Source: JAPOXR01 sp964291445
GTDB taxonomy: Bacteria > Pseudomonadota > Alphaproteobacteria > Rhodobacterales > Rhodobacteraceae
Length of the DNA: 64,000 nt
Assembly (NCBI GenBank): GCA_964291445.2
Contig: OZ219864.1
Span: forward strand, 558,001-622,000
Direction of reading: 5' to 3'
Program-made: the position numbers and the translations under genes
Part shown: positions 30,999 through 39,990 of the stretch, one piece after another
How the letters are laid out: each line of letters starts with the position of its first letter
Numbering within the stretch: position 1 is the first letter of the stretch
The notes under the pieces: generated by a model
Seen by the model: the letters and a program-made list of their open reading frames with translations, nothing else
What the model was told of the DNA's origin: nothing
The model's database searches: none

Positions 30999-31600
30999 GC
31001 CTGCAGCAAAGGGTTCAACGGCACAGCCGCCGCGTCGCCTTTCTTCGGGTCGGGCTGCCGCTGACTGCACTCATCCTGGTGGTGATCCTGTTCTGGTCAC
31101 CGGACATCCGGTTGATCACACCTGCCGGCCTGGATGTCGGCCAGTCGGAGGGCAGTTCGGTTACCTTCTCGGGCAAGACTACCGAAGGATCGGTGGTCGA
31201 GATCACCACCTCGGATTTCGTCTCGGAAAATGACCTGGTCCTGGTCACCAGGGTGTCGGCGGACATTCAGCATCCGGATGGCAGCTGGCAGAAGATCACC
31301 TCGGATACCGCGACAACCAATTTGACCGAACAGTTCATCGATCTCGACGGCGATGCGGTCTTCCGGGACAGCAGCCTGCTGGAGGTCAGGTCGAACGGGT
31401 TCCGGATTTCGCTCGCCGGCACCTCTGTCGAGAGCAGGGGGCGAGTCACGTTCAGTTTCGAAGGCGGCAACGGACATGCAGGCGACATGAGAGTGATCAG
31501 GAGGGACTCTCGCTCGTCGGGCGGGGAATCGTGGAGTTTCATAGAGCTGAACAATGATGTAGAAGTCGACTTCCTTCAGCATGGGAAATCGGAGTCGTGA
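30995..31600 (+). CDS. lptC: LPS export ABC transporter periplasmic protein LptC
   Basis: 201 aa. A single N-terminal membrane anchor (residues about 17-35, VGLPLTALILVVILFW) is followed by a periplasmic beta-jellyroll of the LptC/OstA type, with alternating hydrophobic strands (VEITTSDFVSENDLVLV, LLEVRSNGFRISLAGT). LptC passes lipopolysaccharide from LptBFG to LptA. Identity rests partly on its position between kdsD and lptA, with overlaps at both ends. Confidence 0.85.
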   Translation: MSLQQRVQRHSRRVAFLRVGLPLTALILVVILFWSPDIRLITPAGLDVGQSEGSSVTFSGKTTEGSVVEITTSDFVSENDLVLVTRVSADIQHPDGSWQKITSDTATTNLTEQFIDLDGDAVFRDSSLLEVRSNGFRISLAGTSVESRGRVTFSFEGGNGHAGDMRVIRRDSRSSGGESWSFIELNNDVEVDFLQHGKSES

Positions 31601-32094
31601 TGATTTGGCGTGTGGTCGTGTGTTTCTGCTCGGCAGTGATCATCTCTGCATCATCCGTATCGGCGCAATCCGGGGTTGAGCTTACCTTCGGCGACGGGAG
31701 CCACGAGACATCGAAACCGATCAAGGTGGTCGCCGCCGAGGTCCTGTTTGACCAGGATGCCGGCAAGACGACATTCGTCGGCAGCGTGATCGTCACCCAG
31801 GATCAGCTGATGGTCGAAGGCGATACGGCCGTGGTCCACTCGAAAGACAATGATTTCGGGCAGATCACGCTGATCGAGATGACAGGCAATGTCAGGCTGG
31901 AAGCGGAGAATTCCAGGGCCAACGCCAATGCCGGTGAATACGATTTGGACGAGGGAGTCATTACCCTGACCGGCAATGTCAGGATCAAGTCCGGGGATTC
32001 CAACTTCGCAGCCGGAACCATGATCTATGATGTCGAAAGCGGCCGCAGCAGGCTGCTCGGCGAAGCCCGGGCCACGATCACAGACTCGAACTAG
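31597..32094 (+). CDS. lptA: LPS transport periplasmic protein LptA
   Basis: 165 aa, starting at GTG 31597 inside the lptC stop or at ATG 31600. Signal peptide to about residue 24 (CSAVIISASSVSAQ). The mature protein is the OstA beta-jellyroll: KVVAAEVLFDQDAGKTTFVG, VTQDQLMVEGDTAVVH, then NVRLEAENSRANANAGEYDL and the repeated LTGNVRIKSGDSNFAAG. LptA polymerises into the bridge that carries lipopolysaccharide across the periplasm. lptB starts 12 bp after its stop. Confidence 0.92.
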   Translation: MMIWRVVVCFCSAVIISASSVSAQSGVELTFGDGSHETSKPIKVVAAEVLFDQDAGKTTFVGSVIVTQDQLMVEGDTAVVHSKDNDFGQITLIEMTGNVRLEAENSRANANAGEYDLDEGVITLTGNVRIKSGDSNFAAGTMIYDVESGRSRLLGEARATITDSN

Positions 32095-32106
32095 CACGTT
32101 TCAGCC

Positions 32107-32847
32107 ATGGACTTGCCGGACGCCCAGAGCATCGTCGTCAGCAACATCACCAAATCCATCAGGAAACGGGCAATCATCCGCGATGTCAGCCTGAGGTTGG
32201 GCCGGGGTGAAATCGTCGGAATTCTCGGGCGCAACGGCGCCGGCAAGACCAGCTGCTTCTACTCGATTGCCGGCATGATGATCCCGGATTCAGGATCGGT
32301 GACCATAGACGGCATCGATATGACCAACCTTCCCATGTATCGTCGGGCCCGTCTCGGACTTGGCTACCTGCCGCAGGAAACCTCGATCTTCACCGGGCTG
32401 TCGGTGCGCAACAACATCCTAGCGGTACTGGAAATGAGCGAACCGGACCGCCATCGCCGCAAGGCCAAGCTCAACGAGCTGCTCGAGGAATTCGGAATCA
32501 TGCATCTCGGCGAGGCGCCGGCCAGCGGTTTGTCCGGCGGCGAGACCCGCCGGGTGGAGATTGCCCGATGCCTGGCATCGAACCCGAAATACATCCTCCT
32601 TGATGAACCGTTTGCCGGGATTGATCCGGTGGTGGGGCGGGACATCCGACACATGATCCATCATCTGCGAGACCTCGGCATCGGCGTGCTGATCACCGAT
32701 CACAACTGGCGTGAGACCCTGTCCCTGGTCGAACGTGTCTACGTGCTGTCGGAGGGAACCATCCTGACCTATGGCACCCCCGACGAGATCAGGCAGGACG
32801 AGAACTTCATCAGGGACTATCTCGGAAGCGACATCGGCGCATTGTGA
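32107..32847 (+). CDS. lptB: LPS export ABC transporter ATP-binding protein
   Basis: 246 aa, the standard LptB length. Walker A GRNGAGKTS, Q-loop LGYLPQETSIFTGLSV (a LptB hallmark), signature LSGGETRRVEIARCL, Walker B YILLDEPFAGIDP, and H-loop ITDHNWRETL. It powers extraction of lipopolysaccharide from the inner membrane through LptFG, which are encoded elsewhere. It ends the kdsD-lptCAB operon. In most relatives rpoN follows directly; here a 251-bp spacer leads to hpf instead. Confidence 0.97.
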   Translation: MDLPDAQSIVVSNITKSIRKRAIIRDVSLRLGRGEIVGILGRNGAGKTSCFYSIAGMMIPDSGSVTIDGIDMTNLPMYRRARLGLGYLPQETSIFTGLSVRNNILAVLEMSEPDRHRRKAKLNELLEEFGIMHLGEAPASGLSGGETRRVEIARCLASNPKYILLDEPFAGIDPVVGRDIRHMIHHLRDLGIGVLITDHNWRETLSLVERVYVLSEGTILTYGTPDEIRQDENFIRDYLGSDIGAL

Positions 32848-33098
32848 CCGGCCGGTGGCGGACCCGGCAGGAATTGCCCGGGAACTCGCGCCCGGTGGTG
32901 ATTGACGGCACCGAAGCCACGACAGCGCAACATGCCGCCTTCTGGCGGAAGGCGGCAAATACGGCAAGACAGCGGGGCGGCGATGATGTAGACTGTCCCC
33001 ATGGCAAGGCCGGCAGGCAATACATCATCCCGGATAGCGATTCCGGGCATGATTGGTCATTTTCCACTTCACATTTGCTTGAACCATGAGCAGGAACC

Positions 33099-33680
33099 AT
33101 GCGTTACACCATCACCGGACGACATCTGAATGTCGGAGCCGAGCTTCGACAGCACACGGAGGCCAGGCTCGCCTCCACGGCAGAAAAATACGGGCTGCGG
33201 CCGATCGAGGCCGTCGCAGTCCTGTCTCGCCAGTCGCATGGGCATTCATGCGAAATCAATGTCCGCCTCTCATCCGGACTGAATGCACAGGCCAGCGCCA
33301 GCGCCGACGACGTGTTTTCAGCCGTCGATGAAAGCTGCAGCCGGATGGACAAGCAGTTGCGGCGCTACAAGCGGCGACTGAAGAATCACCACAATGAACG
33401 CACGACACCGGTGGAATTCCGCGAGGCGCCATCCTATGTGCTTGAATCGGCGGATGACGGGGCTGAGGATACCGAACCGGAGACATTGCAACCGGTGATC
33501 ATCGCCGAGACCGAGACCCGCATTCCGACATTGTCCGTGGGCGAAGCGGTCATGCAGCTTGAACTTGCCGAGGCCCCGGTGCTGGTCTTTCACAACCAGA
33601 GCGATGGCGGCATCAACGTGGTCTACAGGCGTGACGACCGCAATATCGGCTGGATCGACCCGACCTCGGCCGCAATCTGA
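33099..33680 (+). CDS. hpf: ribosome hibernation promoting factor, long form
   Basis: 193 aa. The N-terminal S30AE domain starts MRYTITGRHLNVGAELRQH and binds the decoding centre of idle 30S subunits. A linker of about 50 acidic residues leads to the C-terminal dimerisation domain (LSVGEAVMQLELAEAPVLVF ... NVVYRRDDRNIGWIDP), which joins two ribosomes into the 100S form. The ATG at 33099 begins the conserved start. In alphaproteobacteria hpf usually sits after rpoN and before ptsN; neither flanks it here. Confidence 0.94.
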   Translation: MRYTITGRHLNVGAELRQHTEARLASTAEKYGLRPIEAVAVLSRQSHGHSCEINVRLSSGLNAQASASADDVFSAVDESCSRMDKQLRRYKRRLKNHHNERTTPVEFREAPSYVLESADDGAEDTEPETLQPVIIAETETRIPTLSVGEAVMQLELAEAPVLVFHNQSDGGINVVYRRDDRNIGWIDPTSAAI

Positions 33681-34297
33681 CGCCATCCGCCGGTTCGAAT
33701 CTGCCAGGGCATGGCCCTGCCCGGCCGCCGAGGCCCTGAACGAGACCGACTGCGCGCGCCACCCGTCACTCGCCCACAGTGAACTCCGGCTGATCTTGAT
33801 GTCGCATGCTGACCGGCATGCGACAATTCAGCGCCGACACCGTCGATTGGCCGCGCTCGGAGGCAGCGGCAGGCATTGCCCGCCGACCCCCTCACCACCG
33901 CAAGGTCACACCAACACCACGCACCGGCGCCGCCGGCCCATACTCCCTTCTGGTGGCCTCGAGGCCGAGCGACGGGTTCGGTGCCCCCCTCTCGGGGGTG
34001 AGCCGCCAGCCGAGCGTAGTCAGCACCAGTCGTCAATAATCGGGTTTCGGCCACCGGACACGCCCTCGCCGCCGGCCTTCCTTTCAATATCGGTCCCGCA
34101 CCGGTCGGCGGGCACCACCCATGTCGGGAGCGGAAAAATCCGATCTTGAACCGAATTTGCGGAATGACCCGCCGAAGCCCGTTATTCGGCGGCTGCCTGG
34201 CGCTTCCATGGCCGCCAGGCGAAGCTGGCGCCGATCAAGAAGTTCATCGAAAGGCCGACCCGTCCTGACCAGCCAGCCTCGAGACGCCGTCCGTCAT
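33681..34297. other. intergenic, no gene seen
   Basis: 617 bp after hpf, where ptsN is often found. No ptsN-like frame is present. A short GC hairpin (CCCCC and GGGGG arms around 33984-33997) is the only structure noted. The last 55 bp (from 34243) belong to the segment duplicated at 36507. Confidence 0.4.
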
Positions 34298-34908
34298 TCA
34301 TGCCGCACGTGGCGCGACTTCCCGGTCGATTCCCGGTCGAACCTTCAGTTCGGCCACGTCCAGGTCGTATCGGGTTTGCAGGTTGATCCAGAACTCCGCC
34401 GTCGTTCCGAAATAGCGTGCCAGTCGCAGCGCGGTGTCGACCGTGACGGCGCGGCGCCCACGCACGATTTCGTTCAGCCGCGGGCGTGGCGCCTTGATGT
34501 CCCGGGCCAGCCGATAGACGCTGAGGTCCATTGGTTCCAGAAACTCGTCACGCAGGATCTGGCCGGGATGCACGGGCGGCAACCGACATCCCGAAGCGAC
34601 GTCAGCGAAGTCAACGCCCAGCCGGTCCAACTCTTCTCGGGCAATGGTCATGTTCAATTCAGCTCCTAATGATAGTCCACGATCTCGACATCCCAGGCAT
34701 CGCCGTCGCGCCAGACGAAGCAGATGCGCCACTGGTCGTTGACACGAACGCTGTGTTGCCCGATTCGGTCGCCTCGAAGGGCTTCCAGTCGGTTGCCGGG
34801 CGGGACTCTCAGATCCTCAAGGCGGCCAGCAGCGTCGACTGCAACCAGCTTTGCCCGGGCCCGGGGCTGGACCTGCGCAGGCAACCCGCGAATGGCATGC
34901 CCCGCAAA
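34243..34908. repeat. higBA segment duplicated at 36507-36868 (full-length copy)
   Basis: This 666-bp stretch is repeated in direct orientation at 36507-36868, except that the second copy lacks 304 bp. Both ends of the match are sharp (TTCATCGAAAGGCC at one side, ATGCCCCGCAAA at the other), with only a few base differences in the shared parts. Confidence 0.85.
34298..34651 (-). CDS. higA: HigA-family antitoxin
   Basis: 117 aa from ATG 34651, with AGGAGCT upstream. A HigA/VapI-type helix-turn-helix is visible: PPVHPGQILRDEFLEPMDLS, LARDIKAPRPRLNEIVRGRR, then TALRLARYFGTTAEFWINLQ, the family's near-invariant end. It should neutralise HigB and repress the operon through the palindrome upstream of higB. 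It lies 14 bp downstream of higB. A second, shortened copy of the same locus lies at 36507-36868. Confidence 0.92.
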   Translation of the reverse strand: MTIAREELDRLGVDFADVASGCRLPPVHPGQILRDEFLEPMDLSVYRLARDIKAPRPRLNEIVRGRRAVTVDTALRLARYFGTTAEFWINLQTRYDLDVAELKVRPGIDREVAPRAA

Positions 34909-34947
34909 GATGGCTGCGGTGCCTTTGCTGGCGAAACTCTTTATCAC
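34666..34947 (-). CDS. higB: HigB-family toxin (RelE-like mRNA endonuclease)
   Basis: 93 aa, typical HigB length. Key stretches are MIKSFASKGTAAIFAG, ARAKLVAVDAAGRLEDLRVPPGNRLEALRGDR, and the core QHSVRVNDQWRICFVWRDGD with the conserved Arg and Trp, then DVEIVDYH. The family cleaves mRNA on the ribosome. The toxin gene precedes the antitoxin, as usual for hig. A palindromic operator ends 6 bp upstream of its start. Confidence 0.93.
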   Translation of the reverse strand: MIKSFASKGTAAIFAGHAIRGLPAQVQPRARAKLVAVDAAGRLEDLRVPPGNRLEALRGDRIGQHSVRVNDQWRICFVWRDGDAWDVEIVDYH

Positions 34948-34953
34948 GAGCCT

Positions 34954-34974
34954 ACGTAACGTTAGACGTTACGT
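34954..34974. promoter_or_regulatory. higBA operator palindrome
   Basis: Perfect inverted repeat with 9-bp arms ACGTAACGT and ACGTTACGT around TAG, ending 6 bp upstream of higB. Position and symmetry fit autoregulation by HigA dimers. The second higBA copy lacks it. Confidence 0.7.
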
Positions 34975-35195
34975 CTGTCAAGAGCCTGTGCGGAGGTGAC
35001 CCTGCTCTGGTTGGGACTGCCTGGATTCCATGCACCGGATTCTTCCCAACAAGGGTCCCGAATGCCCCGCAGGAATTCCGGCATGTCCCCGCCGCCATCC
35101 TTATCCCCGCATCACGCCCCTTACGTCTGCGCCGCGCGACTGCACTGCAGCCGATTGACCGAAGCGGCGGCTACGCGCAGGCGGGCATCTATACG

Positions 35196-35230
35196 GAGAC
35201 CCTCCGGGGGCCGAACCTGTGGAGGGTCTC
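35196..35230 (+). terminator. terminator-like hairpin
   Basis: 10-bp arms GAGACCCTCC and GGAGGGTCTC with a 15-nt loop, followed by GTCGTTT. No intact gene precedes it, so it may be left over from a lost unit. Confidence 0.4.
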
Positions 35231-35235
35231 GTCGT

Positions 35236-35618
35236 TTGAAAGCGGCAGTGTTCATCGACGGCGGGCATCTTCGGGTACCGGTCCGGAAGGCTGACCACAA
35301 ATACGACCCGGACTACAAGGCACGCGGCAAGAAGCTCGGCCGCCAGCCAGGACAGCGGCCGAAATCAGACAGGCTGGCACCGAAGGTCCTTCAACTCATC
35401 GGCGAGGATGGGATGACGCATGATCGCGCGCCGCGGCGGCCATCCACGGTCCGGGATGCCGGGGCGTGTTTGCCACATTTGGACACAATATTCTTTTGAT
35501 ATTGTGTCCAATTAACCCGCTCCTCGCGGCGGCGAGGCTATCGCTGTATCGCCCGTGAACTCGGACAGACAAGAAGACCGTCGCGGGAATCGTCAAGCGG
35601 CACCGGCAGGACGGATGA
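35236..35618 (+). pseudogene. mosaic remnant: NYN-domain start joined to a resolvase C-terminus
   Basis: From TTG 35236 the frame reads MKAAVFIDGGHLRVPVRKAD then HKYDPDY, the start of NYN (PIN-like) proteins. After about 28 residues it changes into GRQPGQRPKSDRLAPKVLQL, typical of the C-terminal part of serine recombinases. That part is broken near 35440 by about 80 bp holding a 33-bp palindrome. It resumes at 35533 with GYRCIARELGQ and, after a frame change, KKTVAGIVKRHRQDG, ending at TGA 35616-35618. The helix-turn-helix of a resolvase is thus recognisable but split. Neither parent gene is functional. Confidence 0.6.
35479..35511. repeat. 33-bp palindrome inside the resolvase remnant
   Basis: Perfect 13-bp arms (TTGGACACAATAT and ATATTGTGTCCAA) around TCTTTTG. 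It is AT-rich in GC-rich surroundings and sits in the 80-bp insertion that splits the resolvase-like helix-turn-helix. It could be a recombination site, a small mobile-element end pair, or an operator. Confidence 0.6.
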
Positions 35619-35798
35619 CGGTACATTCTCGTAGCGCTCGGCATCAAATGTGCGGACAATCGCCCGTGAAGAGGGCGAGAGCGAAGGCAACATGCCTGGC
35701 ACAGGATTCTGCCTTCTACCGGAACCGACCCGTGTACACCTTGACCCTTTCGATCTTGCGGCTAGAACGTCCGCTCGGCTTTGAATGCGAGGGTGACG

Positions 35799-36008
35799 AT
35801 GCACACTTACACCGCCGTTATCGAGAATTGTCGGGATACGGGCCTGTATGTTGGCCATGTCCCGGGTTTGCCGGGCGCGCACAGCCAGGGCGAGACGCTT
35901 GAGGAACTCAACGACAACCTACGGGAGGTGATCTCCATGATACTTGGCGACGGCACCGCTGCAGTACCGGGCGATTTTGTCGGCACGCAAGTCGTTGTCG
36001 TGGGCTGA
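35799..36008 (+). CDS. hicB: HicB-family antitoxin (short form)
   Basis: 69 aa from ATG 35799. The RNase H-like HicB core is clear: YTAVIENCRDTGLYVGHVPGLPGAHSQGETLEELNDNL, followed by a short helix. No C-terminal DNA-binding domain, as in the short HicB group. A hicA gene follows 6 bp downstream but is broken, so this antitoxin has no working partner here. The frame itself is intact. Confidence 0.82.
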   Translation: MHTYTAVIENCRDTGLYVGHVPGLPGAHSQGETLEELNDNLREVISMILGDGTAAVPGDFVGTQVVVVG

Positions 36009-36014
36009 GGGCAG

Positions 36015-36241
36015 GTGCCGTCCGGTCCCGTTCTCAAGCCGCGTGAGGTCATCGCAATTCTTGCCGCACTCGGTTTCAGGGAAGTCCGCCATCGCGTCTC
36101 GCAAAGTAGTTCCGTCACGAAGATGGCCGCGCGACCACCGTGCCGGTGCATGGCGGCCGTGACCTGTCGCCGATCCTGCTTCGCCAAATTGTGCGGGACA
36201 TTGGACTGACCCTGCAGGAATTTCTTGCGCACCGCCGATAG
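36015..36241 (+). pseudogene. hicA: frameshifted hicA toxin
   Basis: Begins with GTG/ATG-region codons giving PSGPVLKPREVIAILAALGF, a standard HicA start, up to REVRHRVSQSSS. The frame is then lost through one missing nucleotide near 36113. In the +1 frame the rest continues as HEDGRATTVPVHGGRDLSP, then ILLRQIVRDIGLTLQEFLAHRR and TAG at 36239-36241, the expected HicA end. The catalytic His of the usual GSH motif is replaced (VSQ), a second inactivating change. The toxin is dead; hicB survives upstream. Confidence 0.82.
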
Positions 36242-36506
36242 TGCGATTTCCGGCTGTGGCGGCTGGCGACGCCAGGGCGCAGAAGAATGTGAATTGCAGG
36301 TTGCTACACCTATCGGTCAGCTGACCGGACCTGCTTGGTGATTTTGCCGACCCGGCCACGGCTGGCCCTTTTTCCAATCTTCCCGTGAATGTCACGGATG
36401 CCGAGGCTGGTCACGACACCCAGCCATAACCGAATGCTGCGGGACTTTCGGCACCTTGTGCGGGCTTCAATTGACAGTGCCGGGCTGGTTAGTGCAGGCC
36501 GTCAAA

Positions 36507-36868
36507 TTCATCGAAAGGCCGACCCGTCCTGACCAGCCAGCCTCGAGACGCCGTCCGTCATTCATGCCGCACGTGGCGCGACTTCCCGGTCGATTCCCGG
36601 TCGAACCTTCAGTTCGGCCACGTCCAGGTCGTATCGGGATTGCAGGTTGATCCAGAACTCCGCCGTCGCGCCAGACGAAGCAGATGCGCCACTGATCGCC
36701 GGCGCGAACGCTGTGTTGCCCGATTCGGTCGCCTCGAAGGGCTTCCAGTCGGTTGCCGGGCGGGACTCTCAGATCCTCAAGGCGGCCAGCAGCGTCGACT
36801 GCAACCAGCTTTGCCCGGGCCCGGGGCTGGACCTGCGCAGGCAACCCGCGAATGGCATGCCCCGCAAA
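36507..36868 (-). pseudogene. deleted second copy of higBA (higB-higA fusion remnant)
   Basis: 362 bp matching 34243-34908 minus an internal 304 bp. The deletion joins two CGCCGTCG octamers (34397 and 34701 in the full copy; junction 36661-36668 here), the mark of slippage between short direct repeats. It removes the higA start and most of its body and the higB end, leaving a frame that runs from higB residues about 23-80 into unrelated sequence. The higB start and the operator are also missing. Differences such as ACTGATCGCCGGCGCG versus ACTGGTCGTTGACACG show some age. Confidence 0.88.
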
Positions 36869-37000
36869 TTCGGTCAGGCTCCGGCGCGGGCGGGTTGCGG
36901 GGGAGAGACCGACTCTCGTGTGAACTCCTTGCGGGGTTTGGGAATCGTCGGGGGAGAATCCCGTCCGGGGGTCTACCCTGGGCAGGAGGCGGGGTTGTCT

Positions 37001-39990
37001 CTACCCTTGACCGGACTGGCTGGCGGCTTGGCTAATGCGGCGGTGATGTCCTGCCGCCATCTGTTCGGCCAGCAGCGTTGCCGGATCCAGTTTGGTGTCC
37101 GGATCTGCCTTGCTGGCGGCCGCACGCCTGGCCGCCGCCGACTCGATTTGCGCCTTGGCTGAACCGCCGGGGAACCGGGCCGCCAGCAACAGCAGGGCCT
37201 CGGCGGCGCTGGTGCGGGCCTGCAACTGCTCTCGCAGCGCCACATCCTCGGGCGTGGTGGAAAGCGCCCAGAGCTCGGCCGCCCCGATGGTCAGGTTGAG
37301 TTTTTGCCGGCAGTTCCCCTGCTTGTGGCGGATGATGGCAAAAAGCGGCGTCCCATTCGGTCCGGGGCCGGTCAACTGGTCACGCAGGAGCGATTGCTCG
37401 TGATCGCCGAGACCGAACAGGCTGGCCAGCCTGCCGACCGACCGCCCGGTCGGGGCATCGAAGATGAACACGGTCGAGGCCGCTTCCAGGATGTCGTCGC
37501 CGAAATCGTCCAGCGCCTGCGAGGACAACGCCATGCGGATATTGTGTTTCCGCCCCTCCCGGATGTCCTGCAGTATCTGGCGCCGAAACCCCGGCAGATT
37601 GCCGCAGCGGTGAAACTCGTCCATGCAGAACAACCTGGCCGACCGGCGGGCCTTGTCGGCATGGTCCAGGTGAAAATCGAGATAGTGTGGCGGCAGGGTT
37701 GCATCTTTCACCGCCTGCAGGGCGGCATCGGCATCAGCCATCCAGCTCCGGGTCAGGAGATGGCGGGCCAGCATGAACATCAGCGAGGATTGCCGCTGCG
37801 AGGCGGCGCCGGACTCGGCGGTGACGACCTCGTCGAGGTCAAGCGCGACAATCCGGGCATGGCCGGCATCAAAGCGAGTGATCCCCGACAGGAGCGGAAA
37901 ATCCCTGATCGCCTCCGATATCGAACGCCGCAACACCTGCAGCACCGGCTCGCCGCCCTCGCCGGCCACCGCGTCCTGGTAGAGCGAGACGATATTCTCG
38001 GCGTGGCTGGCCTCCACCAAATCGGCCAGCACCGGAACCGCCCGCGACTGTGCCAGCGCCGCCTCCGGCAACATTCCATTGCCGAACAGCGCGTCGGCCA
38101 CCTCCCACCATGTCAGGTAGTCACCGGCCTCGAAGCCGATTTCGGCCAAGCTGGAATCGACAAGGAGGGCCTCGCCGCGCATGTATCGCCGTGGATTCTC
38201 CTCGTCCGACAGCTGCCGATACGCCCGGTCGATCACCGCACCGGCCATGCCGGCCAGCGGGCCGTGTCCACCGCCATCGGCGCCGGTCAGCACTGACAGC
38301 ATGTTGACCAGGAATGCTCGCGAGGATGGCGGCGGTGACCGCATGCCCGGCGGGGTGTCGAACGGATTGACCGAACTCTCCTTCGACATCCTCAGTTTCA
38401 GATGGGCGACCTCGTGGCGCCGGTCCGGGGGCAGGGCATCCTTCAGCAGCTCGATCAGCCCCCTGGAGGAATAGCCAATGTCGAGGATGGCGATTCGCGG
38501 CAGACTTGCCGCCGCCAAATCGCTGGCCGGTGGTGCCAGCACCGAGGCCAGGTTCATGGCGTTCAATGCCACCGACTTGCCGGAGCCGGAGGTACCGGCA
38601 AAAATCTCCACCCAGCTGTTTTGCCGCGAGGAGCCGGACATGTACGACCACGGTTTGCCGTCATCGGTCCGGAACATGACCGGCCCTTCCCGCCAGGGGC
38701 TGGCCTGCCGACCGAGCGGCAGCATGGCCAGCGCCGCCGACAGTGGGGCGGCCGCCGCCGGGGCAGTGAAGTCGGGCGCCAGCGCCGGCACCGATGACAG
38801 GCAGGTTGCGACCGGGTCGGCCGATACCGAATCGAGAGACAGATTGCCCCATTGTTCGGCGGCCCGCTTCAGGATTGCCGCATTGCGGCGGAGCGTCTCC
38901 TCCTGTCCGGCCAGCGCCCAGGTGGCAAAAGAGATCTTCAGCCGTATCACCGTATCCCCGGCGCCGTCGATCTCCCGGAGCCAGGCGATCGAATCCCGGA
39001 CCCGGCCATTGGCGACCGGCGCCGCGAAGGCCAGCAGCCGCGATGCCTGCTCCTTCAACCGCACCAATTGCAGCCCTCCGGGTTCGAGGAGAAACGAGCA
39101 TCGCCATGGCAATGCGCCCGAAGCGGCGGCAATGGCCTGGACCAATTCGTCGAACGGTCGCAGCACCTCCGGCGCCACTGTCACGTCGAAACCGACGACC
39201 AGCGCATCACCGAGTCTGACGATTCGCTGGTCGGCCAACCGGGCGTCCTCGGTGGCCAGCAACCAGTCCAGCCCAGGCATGTCGCCCGCCGCCGCCCCTG
39301 GTCCGGGCGGCGATTCGGCAGGTCCTGCCGGGCCGCCCGGAAGCGGACTCCATTCATCTTTCCAGGGGGCGGTGGCCGGGTGGAGCGATGCCCGGATCTC
39401 GCGAACCGCATCTTCAGCTTCAAGGATTTCGGCGGCGATGTCCCGGGCCAGCAGGCAGCGGCGCAGCGCCCCGGTCAGTGCCGCGTGGCGGGCATGCAGG
39501 CTGTCTCGTGCACCCTCCTTTGGCGACGGGGTGGCCCCATCACTGCCGGCAGCGGCGCAGCTGTGGATGACGGCGAGGCAGGTCTCGGCGCAAAACACGC
39601 CGCCGAGCTTCCGGCACCTCTCCTCGAGCAATTCCTGCATGGACAGGCCGAGCCTTCCTGCCTGCATCTGCTGGTGCCGGACGAGGCGGCGGATGTCATG
39701 GCCAGCGCATTCCTGGTCGCGGGAGAAGCAGATTTGCAACGCATGCCCCGGCCTTGACAGGAACGGCGACAACGCCACCCGCAAGGCCTCGACATCGCAG
39801 CGGTTCCGGCCGGGCCGAGCATTCGCTGGCAGCCATCAATCCGGATCAGCGACACCAGCGAGCCATCCTTGAGCGCCAGGCAGCTCCGGTCCTCGATGCC
39901 CTCGATGCGAATTCGCTCGACCAGGGGAGTTTCGAGCAGGCGGTCGGCGAGCGACAGCAGCAACGCCATGGGGCGGCCAGGTCCAATCAT
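37001..39990 (-). CDS. dotO: DotO/IcmB (TraU)-like conjugation ATPase, with an apparent frameshift
   Basis: A large VirB4-class ATPase of the type IVB (IncI/Dot-Icm) apparatus. The main frame gives 927 aa (to 39784), with Walker A GTSGSGKSVALNAMNLA, Walker B LFCMDEFHRCG and DIREGRKHNIRMALSSQ. The true start is in another frame: ATG 39990 overlaps the upstream stop in ATGA and reads MIGPGRPMALLLSLADRL, then CLALKDGSLVSLIRIDGCQR, the expected IcmB N-terminus. It joins the main frame at DVEALRVALSPFLSRPGHAL. A single missing base between about 39795 and 39815 explains the break. No slippery heptamer is seen there, so mutation or sequence error is likelier than programmed shifting. Corrected length is about 996 aa, the family norm. 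Confidence 0.82.

Noticed and set aside
29964..31070. 368-aa minus-strand frame opposite kdsD
   Set aside because: kdsD motifs (SIS and CBS) are complete on the plus strand; the antisense frame is a shadow.
39795..39815. Programmed -1 frameshift in dotO
   Set aside because: No X-XXY-YYZ slippery heptamer is present in the overlap, so a mutation or sequencing error is more likely.
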